In this document: in pieces, positions 19,758 to 29,565 of the stretch
How the letters are laid out: each line of letters opens with the position of its first letter
Numbering within the stretch: the stretch's first letter is position 1
DNA from: Symbiodinium natans
Lineage: Eukaryota > Sar > Dinophyceae > Suessiales > Symbiodiniaceae
Length of the DNA: 64,000 nucleotides
NCBI GenBank assembly: GCA_905221605.1
Contig: CAJNDS010002114.1
Coordinates: forward strand, 441,632 to 505,631
Direction: 5' to 3'
The notes under the pieces: generated by a model
Seen by the model: the letters and a program-made list of their open reading frames with translations, nothing else
Database searches by the model: none
What the model was told of the DNA's origin: nothing
Program-made: the position numbers and the translations under genes

Positions 19758-20335
19758 GCAGGATTTGTCTGACCCACAGCTGCAAGCCCTCCTTCTCGAA
19801 TCGGTCCTTTCGGGGTGGTTTCTAGGGGTTGGTCTAGCTCCTCAGTGTTCTTCATTCAGCATCGCTGTCACTCCTCCCATCAGGTCTGCTGACTTCCCAC
19901 AAGGACTTCCTGATCTCTCTGTGAGCAATCTGCAAAAGGTTCAGGTAGGCAATGCCCAGGCCGCCTTCGTTGCACGTATCGTTCGTGCCGCCCTTCGTGC
20001 GTCAGTCGCCTTCTGGTGCGAAAACCCAGACCGCAGCTGGATCTGGAAGCTGCCCGCGTTCGTGGCTTTGGCTGAGTTCGGGGGTTTGGGGTTTTGGGTT
20101 TATGATTGTTGTGTTTTTGAGAAGCCATGGCAGAAGCGGTCCCGCGTGCTGACAAACACCCAGCTGGCGAGCTCTGCAAACTTGTGCCGCGGAGGCCACG
20201 AGCATCTGATCTTGCGTGGCCGGTCCAAAGCCCATGGGCAAAGCTGGACGAAGGTAGCAGAGAGCTACCCCAGGAAGGTCTGTGAGATCTTGGCTAGGGC
20301 GATAGAGGTCGGCTGCCCTCGCCCGAACTGCTCAA
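19375..20335 (+). pseudogene. C5-cytosine-methyltransferase-like domain of the element
   Basis: This lies in a 558-codon frame (19375-21051). Its first 90 residues are out of family, so the true join is from the preceding frame. Residues about 95-310 look like a DNA cytosine-C5-methyltransferase fold. A motif I-like LYAGHRGVAKA (99-109) would bind AdoMet. APQCSSFS (155-162) resembles the PC motif IV with the catalytic Cys at 158. CENPDRSWIWKLP (215-227) resembles motif VI ENV/ENP. KPWQKRSRVLT and RGGHEHLILRG, then WTKVAESYPR, match the conserved tail of this dinoflagellate domain. The motifs are intact. Retroelements that captured cytosine methyltransferases are known from dinoflagellates (de Mendoza and colleagues, 2018, from memory). 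Activity is not shown. Confidence 0.75.
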
Positions 20336-21335
20336 TCAGCGCCTGTGTCAAGGATGACTCTGGCAGGATCGGTGAAGCAGACACACCAGGCCCGGCCAGG
20401 CGGCGGACGCCCCGCGCTGGCACTCTCTTCGACATCGACATCATCGAAGCACCCACTGCAAAGCTGCGCATTCAGGTTTGGGATGTTTTTGTGAGTTGGT
20501 TCAGAGAGCGACTCCGACCAGGAACCGTCGTCAAGTTGTTCGGATGCCCTCCCCTGATAGCTTTGATTCTCAGAGACTATGCCGACGAGCTCTACAGGAC
20601 TGGCTTTCCGCTAGGCCATTACAGACAACTTCTAGCACATGCACAGCGGTTGGTGCCATTGGTTAAGCCACATTTGTCAGTGGCCTGGGAAATGGTGACG
20701 CGCTGGGAAGAAGTTCAACCGGTTTGCCATAGAGTTCCGATCCCGGAAGTCATGCTTCGAGGACTGGTGGGCCTGGCGGTCTCCCTAAACTGGAAGAGGT
20801 GGGCAGCGATCACCGCTGCGATGTTCTATGGAATCTCAAGGCCTGGAGAGCTGCTCCGCTGTCTTCGTTCAGACGTCCCTTGGATCTACATCAAGGTCGG
20901 ACAGCCAAAGAGCAGGCGGAAAGCTGCAAGGGTCCAGCACAAAAAGTTGAACGAGCCGGCCGTCCTCAAGTTTCTGGGAAAGGTCTGGAACGGGCTGGCT
21001 CCTGGGGCTCCCTTGTACCCAGGCTCTCCCGGAGTCTACCGCAGGCGATGAGACCGATTGCTTCGAGTCTTGGGCGTTCCCGAGTCAGTCGGCCTGACTC
21101 CCGCTTCCTTGCGAGCTGAGGAGCCATCGCGGCTTTCAACGCAGGATTGGGGATAAATGAGCTGCTTTGGAGAATGCGCTTGAGATCGGCCTCGACGCTG
21201 GAATTTTACTTGCAGGAGACTGCGGCAGTTTCCATCCTCCCGAGCTTGCCAGCTCAGACGCGCCGAAGGATTTTGGCAGCAAAGCATTTCTTCGAACTGG
21301 TGAGCGCGTCTGAGCATGTCTTTAGCATGCTCTGA
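20336..21335 (+). pseudogene. Retroelement tyrosine recombinase (broken)
   Basis: After the linker RIGEADTPGPARRRTPRAGT, the same frame continues into a tyrosine recombinase. A helical core-binding part covers residues about 365-445 (LRDYADELYRTGFPLGHYRQ). The box I arginine lies in FYGISRPGELLR, with the codon at 20839-20841. A TGA at 21049-21051 replaces a probable Trp codon, and the reading then continues as DRLLRVLGVPESVGLTPASL. A shift near 21120 leads to GAIAAFNAGLGINELLWRMR and the catalytic Tyr in TLEFYLQE (codon about 21207). The frame ends at a TGA inside repeat A2. The role in the family is integration of the circular double-stranded intermediate without target duplication. Confidence 0.85.
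21302..21321 (+). repeat. Split direct repeat B1
   Basis: 20 bp, GAGCGCGTCTGAGCATGTCT, identical to 21483-21502. It encodes the SASEHV near the end of the recombinase and overlaps A2 by TGTCT. Confidence 0.85.
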
Positions 21336-21359
21336 TGGGCGGACTCCAGAAATTTGGCT
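21317..21359 (+). repeat. Split direct repeat A2
   Basis: Identical over 43 bp to A1 at 14148-14190. The recombinase stop codon lies inside it at 21333-21335. Confidence 0.9.
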
Positions 21360-21482
21360 CCCACCCTCCCACCCTGGGGGGTGCGTCTGCGCTCAGCTGT
21401 GTGCGCAAAATTTGCGCTCCCAGCTGATGCCGCCTCAAACGATCCACACTTTTGAGCCTCGAACAGCTAAAAAGGACCGAGG

Positions 21483-21502
21483 GAGCGCGTCTGAGCATGT
21501 CT
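21483..21502 (+). repeat. Split direct repeat B2 (right end)
   Basis: Identical to B1. Its last five bases, TGTCT, equal the first five of A1, and the element is taken to end here. Confidence 0.85.
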
Positions 21503-21593
21503 CTTTTTTGCAGAAACTGCAAAGAAGATCACAAGAAGAAAATGCTTTTTCGCTTTAATTCTGTCCCTTTCAGTTGGGGCCTGGTCGAGGATG

Positions 21594-21780
21594 TACCTGT
21601 AAGATCCTTTGCGTGTAATTTTACACGTTCGCCAAATTTACACGCAAAAAACAGTATAATTAATTTATACTCAAAATTGGTGTGTAAAAAATTTACACGT
21701 TTTAGTGTAAATTTTGGAGTGTAAATTACACTTTTTCGTAGTGTAAATTACACTTTTACACTTCAAAATGCGGGTGTTTT
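21594..21780. repeat. Left terminal region with TTTACAC motifs
   Basis: The 30-bp inverted terminus is followed by at least eight copies of GTGTAAATT/TTTACACG-like words, several arranged as short palindromes such as GTGTAAATTACAC. The right end (28040-28194) has the same organisation. Such sub-terminal motifs could be protein-binding sites, but that is inference. Confidence 0.7.
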
Positions 21781-22499
21781 GTAGAGTTACATGTTTATAT
21801 ATTAAGAAAAAAACATGATTTTCCGAGTTGCAGATGTGACTGTGGGCACAGATTTCCCAAATTTCAATGTTGTTTCGACCGAAACAACAACAGTCACAGA
21901 TAACAGCCATAACGAAAACACCAAAAAACCCAAGCCCAAAACCCAAAACCCTAAGCACAAAACCAAAAAGAACAAAGCCCTGAATCCAAAACCCAGCCCC
22001 AAAACCCAAATCCTGAGCCCGAAACGTTGAATTTGTGGTAAAATTGTTTTGTTTTTCCACAGGAACCATTGACTTTTGCAACAATTCTAGAATTTTGTGT
22101 AAAAAAATGTGCTTTTCAGCAAAACGTTTTGATGTTTTACAAAAAAACTTTCGATTTGGTTTGGTAAAGGTGTGCGATTTGTTGACAAATATTTTTTTGC
22201 TAGAAATATCTAAGTTTTTCCGAAAAAAATCGTAACCAAAAAATATCTAGCTTTTTTGAAAAAAGTCTTGATTGCTCTTAATGTTTTGTAAAGAATCTAA
22301 ACTCCCAACCCGCAAACCTAAGCCCCAAATCAAACACCCTAAGCCCCAGCCCCAAGCCCTGAGCCCGAAACCCAAACACCATAAGCCCCAAACCCCAAAC
22401 CCTGAGCCCCCAACCCATAACCCTAAGCCCGAAGCCCCAAAAACCTATCAGCCCAAGCCTCAAAACCCCAAGCCCAAAGCCCCAATCCTAAACCATGCG

Positions 22500-24330
22500 C
22501 CCGAAACCCTGGTTTTGAGCTTAGGGTTTTGGGGTTTAGGGCTTAGGGTGTTGGGTTTAGGGCTTAGGGTGTTGGGTTTAGGGCTAAAGGTTTTGGGATT
22601 TATGGCTTAGGGTTTTGGTGTTTAGGGCTTAGGGTTTTGGTGTTTAGGGCTTAGGGTTCTGTGTTTGGGCTTAGGCTTTTGGGGTTTGGGTCTAGTGTTT
22701 TTGGGTTTGGGGTTTAGTGTTTTTGGGTTTGGGGCAGGGTTTTGGGTTTGGGGCTTCGGGTTTTGGTTTCGGGCTTAGGGTTTTTTGGGTTTAGGGCTTT
22801 GGGTTTTTGGGCTTGAGGTCTCAGGGTTTTGGTGTTTCGGGCTTAGGGCTTTGTGTTTGGGCTTAGGGTTTTGGGGTTTGGGTCTAGTGTTTTGGGTTTG
22901 GGGCTTAGGGCTTTTGGGTCTGGGGCTTAGGGCTTTGGGTTTGGGGCTTAGGGTTTTTGGGTTTGGGGCTTAGTGTTTTGGGTTGGGGCTTAGGGTTTTT
23001 GGGCTTGGGGGTTAGGGTTTTGGGTTTGGGGCAGGGTTTTGGGTTTCAGGCTTGGGATTTGGGTTTTGGGGCAGGGTTTTGGGTTCTGGGCTTTGGGTAT
23101 TGGTTTAGCGCTTAGGGTTTTGGGGTTTTGGGCTTAGGTTTTTTGGTGCTTGGGCTTGGGGTTTGGGTTTCGGGTAGAAACTTTTCTTTTTGTTTGGGGG
23201 CTTAGGGCCTTAGGGCTTGGGGTTTGGGGCTTAGCGTTTTGGTTTCGGGCTTAGGGTTTTTGGGTTTGGGGCTTACGGCTTTGGGATTGGGGCTTAGAGC
23301 TTTCGGGCTTTAGGGTTCAGGGTTTTGGTGTTTAGGGCTTAGGGTTTTGGTGTTTAGGGCTTAGGGTTTTGTGTTTGGGCTTAGGCTTTTGGGGTTTGGG
23401 TCTAGTGTTTTTGGGTTTGGGGTTTAGTGTTTTTGGGTTTGGGGCTTAAGTTTTTGGGATTGGGGCAGGGTTTTGGGTTTGGGGCTTAGGGTTTTGGTTT
23501 CGGGCTTAGGGTTTTTTGGGTTTAGGGCTTTGGGTTTTTGGGCTTGAGGTCTCAGGGTTTTGGTGTTTCGGGTTTGTGTTTGGGCTTAGGGTTTTGGGGT
23601 TTGGGTCTAGTGTTTTGGGTTTGGGGCTTAGGGCTTTTGGGTTTGGGGCTTAGGGCTTTGGGTTTGGGGCTTAGGGTTTTTGGGTTTGGGGCTTCGTGTT
23701 TTGGGTTGGGGCTTAGGGTTTTCGGGCTTGGGGGTTAAGGTTTTGGGTTTGGGGCTCAGGGTTTTGGGTTTCAGGCTTGGGATTTGGGTTTTGGGGCAGG
23801 GTTTTGGGTTCTGGGCTTCGGGTATTGGTTTAGCGCTTAGGGTTTTGGGGTTTTGGGCTTAGGTTTTTTGGTGCTTGGGCTTGGGGTTTGGGTTTCGGGT
23901 AGAAACTTTTCTTTTTGTTTGGGGGCTTAGGGCCTTAGGGCTTGGGGTTTGGGGCTTAGCGTTTTGGCTTAGGGTTTTTGGGTTTGGGGCTTACGGCTTT
24001 GGGATTGGGGCTTAGAGCTTTCGGGCTTTAGGGCTCAGGGTTTTGGTGCTTAGGGTTTTGGGGTTTGGGTCTAGTGTTTTGGGGGGTTTGGGGCTTAGGG
24101 TTTTTGGGTTTGGGGCTTAGTGTTTTGGGTTTGGGGCTTAGGGTTTTGAGTTTAGGGCTAAGGGTTTTGGGGCTTAGGGCGTAAGGTTTTTTTGGGTTTC
24201 GGGCTTAGGATTTGGGTTTTGGGGCTGGGTTTTGGATGGTTTTGGGTTCAGGACGTTGGGGTTTTGGGTTTGGTGCTGAAGGTTTTGTGTCTTGGGCTTA
24301 GGTTTTTTGGTGTTTGGGCTTGGGGTTTGG
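22500..24330 (+). repeat. Degenerate telomere-like repeat, left arm (G-rich)
   Basis: About 1.8 kb of GGGCTTAGGG, GGGTTTTGGG and GGGTTTGGGG words in irregular order. A higher-order duplication is visible: the block with CGGGTAGAAACTTTTC at 23171 recurs at 23896 (offset 725 bp), and a damaged third relative lies near 24335. The short stretch before it, 21915-22500, carries the same words as CCCTAAGCCC, so orientation also flips within the arm. Confidence 0.85.
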
Positions 24331-24720
24331 GTTTCGGGTATAGAAAAAAGGTTTTTGTTGCTTGGGGACTGGGTTTGGGATTATGTTTTTTTTTTTTGCA
24401 AAAAACAAACAATTCCATGAAAAAAATCTTTAAAAATCTGCGAAAAGTGTATACAAAGTTGGTTGCAAGTGATGGGTTTTTATCAAAAAAAATGAGGTTT
24501 AGCTGAGAAACGGTGGGTTTTTGTGTAAACTGTTAGGTGTTTTGTCCCAAAAACCTGTTATTTTCTGAAAATCTGTGAGTTTTTTTGCAAAAACTATACA
24601 CAAATCAACCGAAAATGTAATTTTTTCTGTAAATTCCATTGTATTTCAAGCAAAAAATATTAAAAACGACACAAAAATCAACGAAAAATATACAATTTTA
24701 CGCAATTTTGATTGAATTTT

Positions 24721-25083
24721 GCTTACACTTTTGCCAAAAGTGCATACACTTTTGCCAAAAGTGCATACACTTTTGCCAAAAGTGCATACACTTTTGCCAA
24801 AAAGTGCATACACTTTTTGCCAAAAGTGCCTACACTTTTGCCAAAAGTGCATACACTTTTGAAAGTGTATACACTTTTGGCAAAAGTGTATGCACTTTTG
24901 GCAAAAGTGTATGCGCTTTTGGCAAAAGTGTATGCACTTTTGGCAAAAGTGTATGCACTTTTGGCAAAAGTGTATGCACTTTTGGCAAAAGTGTATGCAC
25001 TTTTGGCAAAAGTGTATGCACTTTTGGCAAAAGTGTATGCACTTTTGGCAAAAGTGTATGCGCTTTTGGCAAAAGTGTAAGCA
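24721..25083. repeat. Central 21-bp palindromic array of the foldback
   Basis: Six to seven units of CACTTTTGCCAAAAGTGCATA on the left switch at about 24860/24861 (ATACACTTTTGAAAGTGTAT) to about ten units of CACTTTTGGCAAAAGTGTATG on the right. Each unit contains the 17-bp odd palindrome CACTTTTG-N-CAAAAGTG. All six frames stay open through the array, which explains the long Cys/Ala/Leu-rich frames here; I do not regard them as genes. Confidence 0.9.
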
Positions 25084-25399
25084 ACATTCAATCAAAATTG
25101 CGTAAAATTGTATATTTTTCGTTGATTTTTGTATTGTTTTTAAATATTTTTTGCTTGAAATACAATGGAATTTACAGAAAAAATTATATTTTCGGTTGAT
25201 TTGTGTATAGTTTTTGCAAAAAAAAACTCACAGATTTTCAGAAAATAACAGGTTTTGAGGACAAAACACCTAACAATTTACACAAAAATCCACCGTTTTT
25301 CAGCCTAACCTCAATTTTTTGAGATAAAGACCCATCACTTGCAACCAACTTTGTATACACTTTTCGCAGGATTTAAAGATTCTTTCATGAAATTGTTTG

Positions 25400-27215
25400 T
25401 TTTTTGCAAAAAACCATAATCCCAAACCCAGTCCCCAAGCAACAAAAACCTTTTTTCTATACCCGAAACCCAAACCCCAAGCCCAAACACCAAAAAACCT
25501 AAGCCCAAGACACAAAACCTTCAGCACCAAACCCAAAACCCCAACGTCCTGAACCCAAAACCATCCAAAACCCAGCCCCAAAACCCAAATCCTAAGCCCG
25601 AAACCCAAAAAAACCTTACGCCCTAAAAAACCCTTAGCCCTAAACTCAAAACCGTAAGCCCCAAACCCAAAACACTAAGCCCCAAACCCAAAAACCCTAA
25701 GCCCCAAACCCAAAACACTAGACCCAAACCCCAAAACCCTAAGCCCAAACACAGAACCCTAAGCCCTAAACACCAAAACCCTGAGCCCTAAAGCCCGAAA
25801 GCTCTAAGCCCCAATCCCAAAGCCGTAAGCCCCAAACCCAAAAACCCTAAGCCCGAAACCAAAACGCTAAGCCCCAAGCCCCAAGCCCTAAGTCCGCAAA
25901 CCAAAAAAAGTTTCTACCCGAAACCCAAACCCCAAGCCCAAACACCAAAAAACCTAAGCCCACAACCCAAAACCCTAAGCGCTAAACCCAAAAACCCAAA
26001 GCCCAGAACCCAAAACCCTGCCCCAAAGCCCAAATCCCAAGCCTGAAACCCAAAACCCTGAGCCCCAAACCCAAAACCCTAACCCCCAAGCCCAAAAACC
26101 CTAAGCCCCAACCCAAAACACTAAGCCCCAAACCCAAAAGCCCTAAGCCCCAAACCCAAAACACTAGACCCAAACCCCAAAACCCTAAGCCCAAACACAA
26201 AGCCCTAAGCCCGAAACACCAAAACCCTGAGACCTCAAGCCCAAAAACCCAAAGCCCTAAACCCAAAAAACCCTAAGCCCGAAACCAAAACCTTAAGCCC
26301 CAAACCCAAAACCCTGCCCCAATCTCAAAAACTTAAGCCCCAAACCCAAAACACTAAGCCCCAAACCCAAAAACCCTAAGCCCCAAACCCAAAACACTAG
26401 ACCCAAACCCCAAAACCCTAAGCCCAAACACAGAACCCTAAGCCCTAAACACCAAAACCCTGAGCCCTAAAGCCCGAAAGCTCTAAGCCCCAATCCCAAA
26501 GCCGTAAGCCCCAAACCCAAAAACCCTAAGCCCGAAACCAAAACGCTAAGCCCCAAGCCCCAAGCCCTAAGTCCGCAAACCAAAAAAAGTTTCTACCCGA
26601 AACCCAAACCCCAAGCCCAAGCACCAAAAAACCTAAGCCCAAAACCCCAAAACCCTAACCCAAGCCTGAAACCCAAAACCCTGAGCCCCAAACCCAAAAC
26701 CTTAACCCCCAAACCCAAAAACCCTAAGCCCCAACCCAAAACACTAAGCCCCAAACCCAAAAACCCTAAGCCCCAAACCCAAAGCCCTAAGCTCCAAACC
26801 CAAAAGCCCGAAGCCCCAAACCCAAAACACTAGACCCAAACCCCAAAACCCTAAGCCCAAACACAAAGCCCTAAGCCCGAAACACCAAAACCCTGAGACC
26901 TCAAGCCCAAAAACCCAAAGCCCTAAACCCCAAAAACCCTAAGCCCGAAACCAAAACCCTAAGCCCCAAACCCAAAACCCTGCCCCAATCCCAAAAACTT
27001 AAGCCCCAAACCCAAAAACACTAAACCCCAAACCCAAAAACACTAGACCCAAACCCCAAAAGCCTAAGCCCAAACACAAAACCCTAAGCCCTAAACACCA
27101 AAACCCTAAGCCCGAAACCCAAAACCCTAAGCCATGACAAAACCCTTAGCCCTAAACCCAACACCCTAAGCCCTAAACCCCACAAAACCCTAAGCTCAAA
27201 ACCAGGGTTTCGGGC
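25400..27215 (-). repeat. Degenerate telomere-like repeat, right arm (C-rich)
   Basis: Complement of the left arm: CCCTAAGCCC, CCCAAACCCAAAACCC words. It has its own tandem duplication, with AAAAAAAGTTTCTACCCGAA at about 25903 and 26583 (offset about 680 bp). That differs from the 725-bp spacing in the left arm, so the arms have diverged in repeat content. Confidence 0.85.
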
Positions 27216-28194
27216 GCATGGTTTAGGATTGGGGCTTTGGGCTTGGGGTTTTGAGGCTTGGGCTGATAGGTTTTTGGGGCTTCGGGCTTAGGGTTATGGG
27301 TTGGGGGCTCAGGGTTTGGGGTTTGGGGCTTATGGTGTTTTGGGTTTCGGGCTTAGGGCTTGGGGCTGGGGCTTAGGGTTTTTGATTTGGGGCTTAGGTT
27401 TGTGGGTTGGGAGTTTAGATTCTTTACAAAACATTAAGAGCTTTGGAAGCAATCAAGACTTTTTTCAAAAAGCTAGATGTTTTTTGGTTACGATTTTTTC
27501 TGGAAAACTTAGATATTTTTTAGCAAAAAAGCTTTTTGTCAACAAATCGCACACCTTTACCAAACCAAATCGAAAGTTTTTTTGTAAAACATCAAAAAAC
27601 TTTGCTGAAAAGCACATTTTTTTTGCAAAATTCTAGAATTGTGTTGCAAAAGTTAATGGTTTGTGTTGAAAAACAAAACAACTTTACCACAAATTCAACG
27701 TTTCGGGCTCAGAATTTGGGGTTTGTGGCTGGGTTTTGGATTCAGGGCTTTGTTTTTTTTGGTTTTGTGCTTAGGGTTTTCGGTTTTGGGCTCAGGTTTT
27801 TTTGGTGTTTTCGTTATGGCTGTTATCTGTGACTGTTGTTGTTTCGGCCGAAACAACATTAAAATGAGGGAAATCTGTTCCCACAGTCACATCTGTAACT
27901 CGGAAAATCATTTTTTTTCAAATATATTGTGTGTGTTCGTCCAAATGGCATTGGGAAACACATGGATACACAAACAAAACGGAATTGTGTGCCAGTAGTC
28001 TCGGCTTCAAATGTACCGAAACAGAGTGTAATTCGGAGAACATGGGTGTATAAATTACACGTTTTGACGTGTAATTTACACACCCAAATTTACACAAAAA
28101 CGTGTAATTTCCAGGGATAGATTTACACGTCAAAAACGTGTAAAAAATTAAAAAATGTAAAATGTAAAATTACACGCAAAGGATCTTACAGGTA

Positions 28195-28660
28195 GGGAGA
28201 ACCAAGTTTGAGGGGTTGGGGGCTTCCGGCGTTTGATTTCGTTGAAAGGAGTGGAGCTAATTTCGAGAAGTTCAGGCTGAGGCCTTCGGCATCGAGCCTA
28301 AAACTTTGTGAACCGCACGGCATTCTCACCTTGGCAATGCAAAAGCTGGTCACTTTCGCAAGTTCATAGACTGACATGACAAACCTCATCCACACGAAGC
28401 TCTCCACCCCTCTGGACTGCGCGAAACCTAAATCCAGATATGGGGATTGCCTTCAACGTGCCTTCTGCGAGATCTTTGCAAGATTAATTCATGAACCTAA
28501 AAGAGGGGTTCAAAACGTGGGAGAGGACCTTGTCGGATGAGTCCTCTGCCCTGGAAGAAGGCGCTGTCCTGGCAGCAGCCCCTTGCCAACGTATGCAGCC
28601 GCTCTCGATTCAACCCAGCAGGACTGAGGGTTTGGTAAGAGGAGTGGGGGAAACTCTTGT
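28195..28660. other. No gene recognised
   Basis: Unique sequence directly right of the foldback element; only short frames. Confidence 0.4.
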
Positions 28661-28663
28661 TTT

Positions 28664-28674
28664 ATTACTACTAT

Positions 28675-28722
<48 letters not shown>

Positions 28723-28756
28723 GACTACTACTACTGCTACTACTGCTACTACTGTT
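28664..28756. repeat. TAC trinucleotide array
   Basis: About 30 TAC/ACT triplets with a few CGA and TGC interruptions. It gives poly-Leu or poly-Val frames that are artefacts. Confidence 0.95.
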
Positions 28757-29430
28757 CTTGTTATTGATATGAGTATTCTAGGATTACATTTATTATTGTT
28801 GGGGTCCCTCTTGTAATGCTGCCTCCTCCAGCGAAAGTTCAGCAAGCACCGTTGTTGACTGCCACAGGCTGTTTTGATTTTATGCTCTCGGTGCCCTCAT
28901 ACAAGTGGACCCTTTATGGCTTGGGTTAGTGTGTTCAGGGCTTGGAACCAGTGCCGCTGCAGTAGGTCTGCAAAGTCTGGGTATTCCTGTTGCGGCCACT
29001 GTGCAGCAGCCGTTGTGCCGCTTAGCAACGCCTTCAACGCAGATCCACTCAATTCTCTTGCTCGTGCTGTTGTTGCTGCTCTCGCGCCAGTTCGTTCCGT
29101 GAGGCTCTGCACGAGGCTTCGATCTTGTCTTGAGGTTGAGTTGTGGAACTCTAGCAAGGCTCCAAACTTTTGACAAGCCCTGAATCTTGATCAAAAAAGC
29201 GGTATATGCTCGACTCGAACTCCAAGCCCTTCGGAATCCAGGAGCTGACGCCAGCTTTTCATCATGAGCGCGAGGCGTCCTTGAGCGGATATACCAAACT
29301 CGAGTGATCTTGTTGCGCTCTCCCTGGCTCTCTTGCTCCCTGGGCGCTTTCCTATGTCACTCTGCTCCTGCCTCTCCCTCTTCCCTCTGAGAATCACTGT
29401 GTCTGTCAAGCGCTATGCAAGTCTCATCTG
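28757..29430. other. No gene recognised
   Basis: The frames at 28874-29173 (+) and 28880-29194 (-) compete over the same DNA and neither has a domain. Confidence 0.35.
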
Positions 29431-29436
29431 GCGCTC

Positions 29437-29525
29437 AGTCTCTGTCTGTCTGTCTGTCTCTCTCTGTCTCGTGTCTTTTTTTTTTTCTCTCTCTCTCTCT
29501 CTCTCGCTTTCTCTCTCTCTCTCTG

Positions 29526-29565
<40 letters not shown>
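29437..29565. repeat. CT microsatellite
   Basis: TCTGTCTGTCTC followed by long CTCTCT runs with a T10 stretch near 29478. Confidence 0.95.

Larger units (their letters stand above)
14148..21502 (+). mobile_element. DIRS-like YR retroelement with split direct repeats
   Basis: A 7,355-bp retroelement. The left end is a 43-bp repeat A1. The right end is B1 (21302-21321), A2 (21317-21359) and B2 (21483-21502). A2 equals A1 and B2 equals B1. B1 and A2 overlap by TGTCT, the same five bases that begin A1 and end B2. This A1...B1-A2...B2 order is the split-direct-repeat layout of PAT/Ngaro-type DIRS elements, in which B1-A2 copies the junction of the circular intermediate. The internal region codes for a membrane protein, a Gag-like protein, RT, RNase H, a methyltransferase-like domain and a tyrosine recombinase, all on the plus strand. 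At least six frameshifts or stops disable it. TGTCT is the likely recombination core. Confidence 0.9.
21594..28194. mobile_element. 6.6-kb foldback element with telomere-like arms
   Basis: A giant inverted repeat. The outer 30 bp (CCTGTAAGATCCTTTGCGTG, then TAATTTTACA) are identical at both ends, and a TA dinucleotide borders each end. The arms are about 21594-24860 and 24861-28194. Matching landmarks pair across the centre: the hairpin TTTCGACCGAAA at about 21877 with 27853, GAAACCCTGGTTTTGAGC at about 22503 with 27200, and AAAGTGTATACAAAGTTGG at about 24445 with 25365. The outer arms are AT-rich with TGTAAATTACAC-type motifs, the middle is degenerate GGGCTTAGGG/GGGTTTTGGG repeat, and the centre is a 21-bp array. 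No transposase ORF is seen. TA borders suggest Tc1/mariner-type mobilisation, which is inference. Confidence 0.85.

Noticed and set aside
22785-23862. Gly/Leu/Phe-rich frames in the telomere-like arms
   Set aside because: They are translations of degenerate GGGCTTAGGG repeats and have no independent coding signal.
24721-25083. CRISPR-like direct repeats
   Set aside because: The units are contiguous with no variable spacers, and the context is eukaryotic.
24639-25199. Long open frames through the 21-bp array (Cys/His/Lys-rich or Ala/Tyr/Thr-rich) on both strands
   Set aside because: The 21-bp unit is a multiple of three and lacks stops, so all frames stay open. The translations are the array read in different phases, not proteins.
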